Shown one piece after another: positions 6,391-10,285 of a stretch of DNA of 10,285 bases (the first letter of the stretch is position 1; each line of letters starts with the position of its first letter). Under the pieces are notes generated by a model. It was given only the letters and a program-made list of their open reading frames with translations. It was not told where the DNA came from and ran no database searches. A program made the position numbers and the translations under genes. This DNA comes from Bdellovibrionales bacterium (GTDB lineage Bacteria; Bdellovibrionota; Bdellovibrionia; Bdellovibrionales; JAMPXM01), in NCBI GenBank assembly GCA_005792225.1, contig SXSP01000406.1:1-10285 (forward strand), given 5' to 3'.

Positions 6391-6810
6391 ATGAAGGGCT
6401 CTTTCGCTTCGGCGTTTTGCGCGTCGTTCTTTGTTTTGATGTTTTCTGGTTTGGTGTTTTCTGGATGTTCGATTAAGTCCGAGAACAAGAAGTGCGTCTA
6501 CAACAACGTCGAAATCAGCTGCGAGGAATTCGACCGCATAACCAAACCTTCGAATCCGTCACCGTCGCGGGGTTTTTCCTGCGGGGCGAGAACCTGCAGC
6601 ACGGAAAACGAAGTATGCGTAAAAATGGCAAACTCAAGCGGAGTTATTTATACAAGTCATTGCGAGTCACTCTCTGCGTCTTGCACGACCTGTGAGTGTG
6701 CTCAGGCTCGTGCTCGTCAGTCCTATCCCTCGATGTGCGCGGAATCCGCATGTTGGGGCTCAGCGGATACAGGCCGCGGCGTCACTTGCCAGCCTCGCGA
6801 TCTTCATTAA
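6391..6810 (+). CDS. Cysteine-rich lipoprotein, unknown function
   Basis: The product has 139 residues. The signal peptide has K2, a hydrophobic core from about 11 to 23, and a lipobox F-S-G-C with the lipid-bearing cysteine at C26. The mature part is short and contains twelve more cysteines (35, 44, 64, 69, 76, 91, 98, 101, 103, 116, 121, 133), enough for six disulfides. They include a C-T-T-C-E-C cluster (98-103). No CxxCH haem motif is present, and metal binding through the cluster cannot be excluded. It is probably a compact disulfide-stabilised domain anchored in the outer membrane. The gene has its own promoter candidate and an exceptionally strong Shine-Dalgarno, suggesting efficient expression. 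I do not recognise the family. The gene call is firm because of the start signals and the lipoprotein signal. Confidence 0.82.
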   Translation: MKGSFASAFCASFFVLMFSGLVFSGCSIKSENKKCVYNNVEISCEEFDRITKPSNPSPSRGFSCGARTCSTENEVCVKMANSSGVIYTSHCESLSASCTTCECAQARARQSYPSMCAESACWGSADTGRGVTCQPRDLH

Positions 6811-6876
6811 ATCGGCACGAAACTTCAAAGTTCAATCGCTCCCTCCTCAACTAAGATCTTGAGATCAAATCCCAAA

Positions 6877-6884
6877 GAGGAGGG
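6877..6884 (+). promoter_or_regulatory. Shine-Dalgarno site that fixes the lipocalin start
   Basis: GAGGAGGG lies 4 bases before the ATG at 6889. The longer in-frame start at 6859 would place this site inside the gene and put ten charged residues ahead of the signal peptide. Confidence 0.85.
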
Positions 6885-6888
6885 AAAG

Positions 6889-7422
6889 ATGAAGTTCGCA
6901 ATTTTAGTTTGTTCGCTGTTCTTCTCCGCAATGACTCACGCCAAAGAGCTGGAGACTGTGCCTTATGTCGATCTCGGGCGGTACGCGGGCGTTTGGTACC
7001 AGATTGCACATAAGCCTTTATTTTTCGAAGGTGGAACTTGCCCGTGTGCGCGTCAGGTGCTCACGCCGAGACAAGATGGGGTGATTGGAGTTTACAATTC
7101 CTGTAACTCCGAGAAGCCGGGTGGTGAAATCCGTGAGATCCGCGGTGTCGCCATCAATGACAATCCAAAGACGAATGCGCGATTCACGGTTGACTTCAAT
7201 CTCCCATTTAAAGGGAGCTATTGGATCATTGGCCTCGACCACGAGTATCGGTTTGCGGTCGTTTCCGATAAATATAAATATTCTTTGTATATTCTCGCCA
7301 AGGAGCCGACGCTCTCGGCCGAACTCTACGGAAAGGCTCTGGAACTCGCCTCAAGGCAGCTCGACCTCGGAGGTTTAGAGGTGACGCTGCAGAAGGGCTG
7401 TTCATATCCGTCAACCAAATAG
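6889..7422 (+). CDS. Secreted bacterial lipocalin (Blc family)
   Basis: The product has 177 residues. A signal peptide runs to about T-H-A (16-18) and is followed by the lipocalin fold. The first conserved region is G30-R-Y-A-G34-V-W36-Y, the G-x-W signature. A middle strand holds F-T-V-D-F, and the second conserved region is Y-W-I-I-G-L-D-H-E-Y-R with V-V-S-D after it. The segment Y-I-L-A-K-E-P-T-L-S resembles the end of E. coli Blc. Length matches Blc. Unlike Blc, the signal peptide lacks a lipobox, so the protein should be soluble in the periplasm or exported rather than membrane-anchored. It also has C51-P-C53, C72 and C171, which could form disulfides. Blc-type lipocalins bind fatty acids or lysophospholipids and are linked to envelope stress; the ligand here is not readable. 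A possible -10 (TAAGAT, 6852-6857) lies upstream but lacks a good -35. Confidence 0.92.
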   Translation: MKFAILVCSLFFSAMTHAKELETVPYVDLGRYAGVWYQIAHKPLFFEGGTCPCARQVLTPRQDGVIGVYNSCNSEKPGGEIREIRGVAINDNPKTNARFTVDFNLPFKGSYWIIGLDHEYRFAVVSDKYKYSLYILAKEPTLSAELYGKALELASRQLDLGGLEVTLQKGCSYPSTK

Positions 7423-7456
7423 TCAGCCACTAAAAACCCCGACAGGGCGGTCGTCC

Positions 7457-7470
7457 CGGTTTGAGAACCG
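7457..7470 (+). other. Small hairpin after the lipocalin gene
   Basis: CGGTT (7457-7461) pairs with AACCG (7466-7470) around a four-base loop, TGAG. No T-tract follows, so it is not a standard terminator. Transcription may read from the lipocalin gene into the leader of the next one. Confidence 0.35.
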
Positions 7471-7482
7471 ATCAGTGATTCT

Positions 7483-7549
7483 GCCCCGATAAGTTGCGTT
7501 TTTCGTCTAAGCAACAGACGATAAATCATCGACCATCGGGGGCATAATG
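7483..7549 (+). promoter_or_regulatory. Foldable leader that can hide the ribosome-binding site
   Basis: CCCCGAT (7484-7490) can pair with ATCGGGG (7535-7541) in seven consecutive base pairs. G7483-C7543 can add one more if G7542 is bulged. The right arm contains the only G-rich Shine-Dalgarno candidate (GGGGG, 7538-7542) before the ATG at 7547. The enclosed 44 bases can form either GTTGC/GCAAC (7493-7497 with 7511-7515) or TCGTCT/AGACGA (7503-7508 with 7516-7521), which exclude each other. This is the layout of a translation-control leader, but no known riboswitch class was recognised. Confidence 0.4.
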
Positions 7550-10285
7550 TTCGCAAAATCACCGATCCGCATCGTTGCCGGTTTGCTAGTTCTCACATTC
7601 GCCACGGGCGTATTCTTCCAGAACTGCGCCCCGGCAAGATTTCATGAATTTAGACCGGGATCTACCGCTACCGGAATCAATAACGGCGGCTCGAACACGT
7701 CTAACGGTACGTTGAACGCTTCCATCAAGATCAATTCCGGAGCGCAGTTTACACGTCTCCTCGATGTGGGCCTCGAGATCACGAGTCGGGGAGCGGCGGA
7801 GATGTACGTGACTCAGACTGCGGGTTGTAAAGCCGACGGTCTCTGGGAAGCGTTCGGTGCTCAACGCCGTTGGGTTCTTAAGGCTTCGAATTCAAGTAAC
7901 GTCGTATACGTCATGACTCGCAACTCTGCCGGCGATCTGAGTTCATGCGAGCAGGCCTCAATAGTTCACGATGATATCGCACCGGTTCCTCAGTTCACGC
8001 GCATTCCCGCACCTTTCATCAATGTTCCGACTGCGGGATTCGAGTTCAATGTGAAAGTTCCCGAACCTGGCCCGCTTAGCTATTTCTGCCAAGAAGAGAA
8101 GAACGGCACCTTTAAACCCTGCAATTCTCCCTTCAATTGGGCGAACTTAAGTGAAGGCCCTCACGACTTCTCCGTCAAAGTCGTGGATCCCGCGGGCAAT
8201 GAATCTCAACCCATCACCCATCGATTCGTGACGGATTATACCGCGCCCGTTTTGACTTGGACTCGCGTTCCGGGTGTTCGTGTGGGTCAAACGCAGACGC
8301 AGATTCAACTTCAAGTGACCGATCAATCTCCCGTCGTCGTCGTCTGCTCGATTGACGGACAAAACGTTCCGTCTTGCTCTCCGTTTAACGGAAACCTCGC
8401 TCCGGGTTCGCACACGGTGATCGCGGAGGCCCAAGATGCGGCCGGAAATATTGGGCGCGCGCCATCGTACACGTGGACCATCGATACGAATGCTCCTGTG
8501 ATTACCATCACGAAGTCGCCTCCTGCCGTGACGAACAATCCGAGCGTTCAAGTTGGATTCACGGCGGTCGACGATGGAAAGAATGTTCCAACGACTTGTT
8601 CCGTTGACGGAGCTGCATTCGGCGCGTGCACGAGTCAGCTCAATTTGGGGCCTCTCGCCGAAGGCCCGCATACCTTGATCGTTCGCGCATCCGACGACGT
8701 GGGTAACGTTGGAACTTCTCAGCCCGTTCAATGGTTCGTCGATCGCACGCCGCCCACGATTACACTTACTAAGTCGCCGGCAAATCCCACGAACAAAACG
8801 AATGCCGATTTCACCTTAGACGTCGACGACAATTACAAGGTTAAGCTCCCCGTCGTGGAGTGCGCTCTCAACGGCGCGGACTACCAGGTGTGTAGCGCGG
8901 CAAATACTTCGTTTGTTGGGCTCAAAGAGGGAACTCATCGTCTGAAATATCGCGCGCGAGATGCCGCTGGCAATGTTTCGGTCGAGCACACATTCACTTG
9001 GGTCGTCGATCTCACGAAACCGGTGTTGGTGATTTCGCAGGCGCCTCAGGGAGACATCATTCTCGGCTCGAAAAAGACCGTCGTTTATCAAGTCAGTGAT
9101 GCTCTTTCGGGCCTTGAGACCGTCAAGTGCGGACTGGACGATCAACGCTCGAATTGCCCGGCTTCCCAAACGCTCGATCTCGCGAACTTAGCTGAGGGTT
9201 ATCACCGCTACAGCGTCGAAGCCGTTGATAAAGCGGGGAACGCCGCCGATGGATTCATCGATTTCCGGGTGATCCAGAATCCGAACCCCGGTGGTAACCT
9301 CGCACCCAAAATCACAAGCGTTGGGTCTCCCTCTTGCTCGCCCTTGGGTGGCGATATGCCCACGACTCCCACGCAAGGTTTAAAAGCCGTACTTCGTTAC
9401 ATGGATCCCGTCCAGGTTCGTAAAACATCCAGCGCGGTTCAGGAGCAAATGAGGCTCACTGATTTCATGGCCGCCAACGGTAAATACGGCCCGGTCAACA
9501 TCGCCGCGAGTGAGATTTTCTTCGGAAACGTCTTCGTTCCCACTCGTAACTTTAACGACGGCTTCATCGGTGGAGATGGAACGCAACTGCGGAGCGCTTC
9601 AGGAAACCGACTCGTTGAGTTCTTCCGTCTCGACTACGAATCGCAAGTCGTTCTCGCTCCCGACGATCAGCCGGGAACGTACCAGTTTGCCGTGATCTCT
9701 GATGACGGAGCGATTCTCTCTCTTAACGATTCGGTCATCATCGATAACGACGGTCAAACACCGCCGCGTATGCGAGTTGCGAAGGTCACGCACGCGATGA
9801 ATGGGAACACGAGGTTGAAATTTGACCTTAAATACTTCCAGGGCCCTGCGCAGCTCATTTCGGCGACGGTCATCTGGCGCCGTCTGCCGAGTGCGAATTC
9901 TTCGCTCAAAGATGCATTGGATAATGTGGTGGAAGGGAGCTTCTATGAAAACGGCCAGCTCTCAAAGGACCTCCGCAATCGTGGTTGGAAGCCCCTGAAG
10001 CCCGCGAATTTCCTTCTCCGCGACAATCAAACGAATGCTTGCGTGAGCAATCCGATGAAGGTGAGCTCGCTCAGTGTTTCTAAAGTTGCAAATGATCTCG
10101 TGATGAAGTTGGGGTTGAGCTTGAGCGCCAGCGTGAAAGTCGAGATCTCGGTTGTGGGACAACAGCAGGTTCTCCATACGCTCAATAGTTCCGCTTCGCA
10201 AAAGGATCACGAACTGAAACTTCCCGCGCTCGATCAGAGTAAGAAGTATCTCGTGAAGATCTTCGCCCAAGGCTCGGGACAGAGC
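7547..10285 (+). CDS. Giant lipoprotein with five Ig-like repeats and a PA14-like domain (runs off the window)
   Basis: The frame is open for 913 codons from the ATG to the right edge, so the C-terminus is missing. Residues 1-27 form a lipoprotein signal with F-F-Q-N-C27, a non-canonical lipobox. After a Gly/Ser/Asn-rich linker (35-55) and a region at 56-143 that may be another beta domain, five Ig-like repeats of 83-89 residues begin near 144, 232, 315, 401 and 490. Each has a T/I-x-P start, two cysteines 9-12 residues apart, an L-x-E/P-G-x-H segment and D-x-A/V-G-N. A PA14-like domain follows at about 611-780, with I-S-D-D-G-A-I-L-S and I-I-D-N-D-G. The rest is beta-rich and possibly FN3-like. 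Such proteins act in adhesion or carbohydrate binding at the cell surface. An in-frame stop at 7508 leaves ATG 7547 as the only start. The leader may control translation. Confidence 0.9.
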   Translation, partial: MFAKSPIRIVAGLLVLTFATGVFFQNCAPARFHEFRPGSTATGINNGGSNTSNGTLNASIKINSGAQFTRLLDVGLEITSRGAAEMYVTQTAGCKADGLWEAFGAQRRWVLKASNSSNVVYVMTRNSAGDLSSCEQASIVHDDIAPVPQFTRIPAPFINVPTAGFEFNVKVPEPGPLSYFCQEEKNGTFKPCNSPFNWANLSEGPHDFSVKVVDPAGNESQPITHRFVTDYTAPVLTWTRVPGVRVGQTQTQIQLQVTDQSPVVVVCSIDGQNVPSCSPFNGNLAPGSHTVIAEAQDAAGNIGRAPSYTWTIDTNAPVITITKSPPAVTNNPSVQVGFTAVDDGKNVPTTCSVDGAAFGACTSQLNLGPLAEGPHTLIVRASDDVGNVGTSQPVQWFVDRTPPTITLTKSPANPTNKTNADFTLDVDDNYKVKLPVVECALNGADYQVCSAANTSFVGLKEGTHRLKYRARDAAGNVSVEHTFTWVVDLTKPVLVISQAPQGDIILGSKKTVVYQVSDALSGLETVKCGLDDQRSNCPASQTLDLANLAEGYHRYSVEAVDKAGNAADGFIDFRVIQNPNPGGNLAPKITSVGSPSCSPLGGDMPTTPTQGLKAVLRYMDPVQVRKTSSAVQEQMRLTDFMAANGKYGPVNIAASEIFFGNVFVPTRNFNDGFIGGDGTQLRSASGNRLVEFFRLDYESQVVLAPDDQPGTYQFAVISDDGAILSLNDSVIIDNDGQTPPRMRVAKVTHAMNGNTRLKFDLKYFQGPAQLISATVIWRRLPSANSSLKDALDNVVEGSFYENGQLSKDLRNRGWKPLKPANFLLRDNQTNACVSNPMKVSSLSVSKVANDLVMKLGLSLSASVKVEISVVGQQQVLHTLNSSASQKDHELKLPALDQSKKYLVKIFAQGSGQS

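Noticed and set aside
6821..6832. AACTT/AAGTT inverted repeat, compared with similar motifs at 564-584, 1681-1694 and 4505-4535
   Set aside because: Half-site orientation and spacing differ at every place, so they do not look like sites of one regulator; chance in A/T-rich spacers is enough.
7437..7470. Possible terminator after the lipocalin gene, on either strand
   Set aside because: On the plus strand no T-tract follows; on the minus strand the stem before the T-run is only about four base pairs.
8147..8731. 194-codon minus-strand ORF inside the giant lipoprotein gene
   Set aside because: It is antisense to the Ig-like repeats, Arg-rich and domain-free, and is a shadow of the real frame.
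1..10285. Search for CRISPR arrays, insertion sequences, integrase sites, tRNA and defence genes
   Set aside because: No regularly spaced repeats, transposase or nuclease motifs, or tRNA cloverleaf were seen anywhere in the window.

Overview
The window reads as ordinary chromosome from a Gram-negative bacterium, most plausibly a member of the Bdellovibrionota (Bdellovibrio-like). The basis is indirect. Base composition is moderately GC-rich, intergenic regions are short, and most predicted products are exported (three lipoproteins, three signal-peptide proteins). The long terminal lipoprotein carries an F-Q-N-C signal end of a kind I associate with Bdellovibrio proteins. No rRNA, tRNA, transposase, integrase, phage gene or CRISPR array was seen, so there is no direct taxonomic marker and no sign of a mobile island.

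Layout. At the left edge is the probable last few codons of an upstream gene, closed by a very strong rho-independent terminator (27-63). Then come a small secreted two-cysteine protein (203-565) and a DUF21/CBS-pair membrane protein of the CNNM/CorC type that lacks the usual C-terminal CorC_HlyC domain (609-1673). A 262-base gap holds a 14-base perfect palindrome and a second strong terminator (1846-1878). It is followed by a periplasmic protein with two CxxCH haem motifs (1936-2499).

On the minus strand, a response regulator with only a receiver and a coiled coil (4276-3761) is followed 4 bases later by a soluble GAF histidine kinase with a TTG start (3756-2482). The kinase tail overlaps the tail of the cytochrome gene by 18 bases. 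The two signalling genes look like a translationally coupled two-component pair whose output must be protein-protein, since neither protein has a DNA-binding domain. A 340-base divergent intergenic region with a strong hairpin separates them from the next plus-strand block.

The right half is an envelope block on the plus strand: a von Willebrand A lipoprotein (4617-5825), a single-pass membrane protein of unknown function (5868-6344), a cysteine-rich lipoprotein with its own promoter candidate and near-perfect Shine-Dalgarno (6391-6810), a secreted Blc-type lipocalin (6889-7422), and a very long lipoprotein with five Ig-like repeats and a PA14-like domain that runs off the right edge (7547 to at least 10285). 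The start of this last gene lies behind a leader that can fold to hide its ribosome-binding site.

I do not see a clear new multi-gene system. The best leads are the foldable leader of the giant lipoprotein, the outputless two-component pair, the cysteine-rich lipoprotein and the truncated CNNM-type protein.
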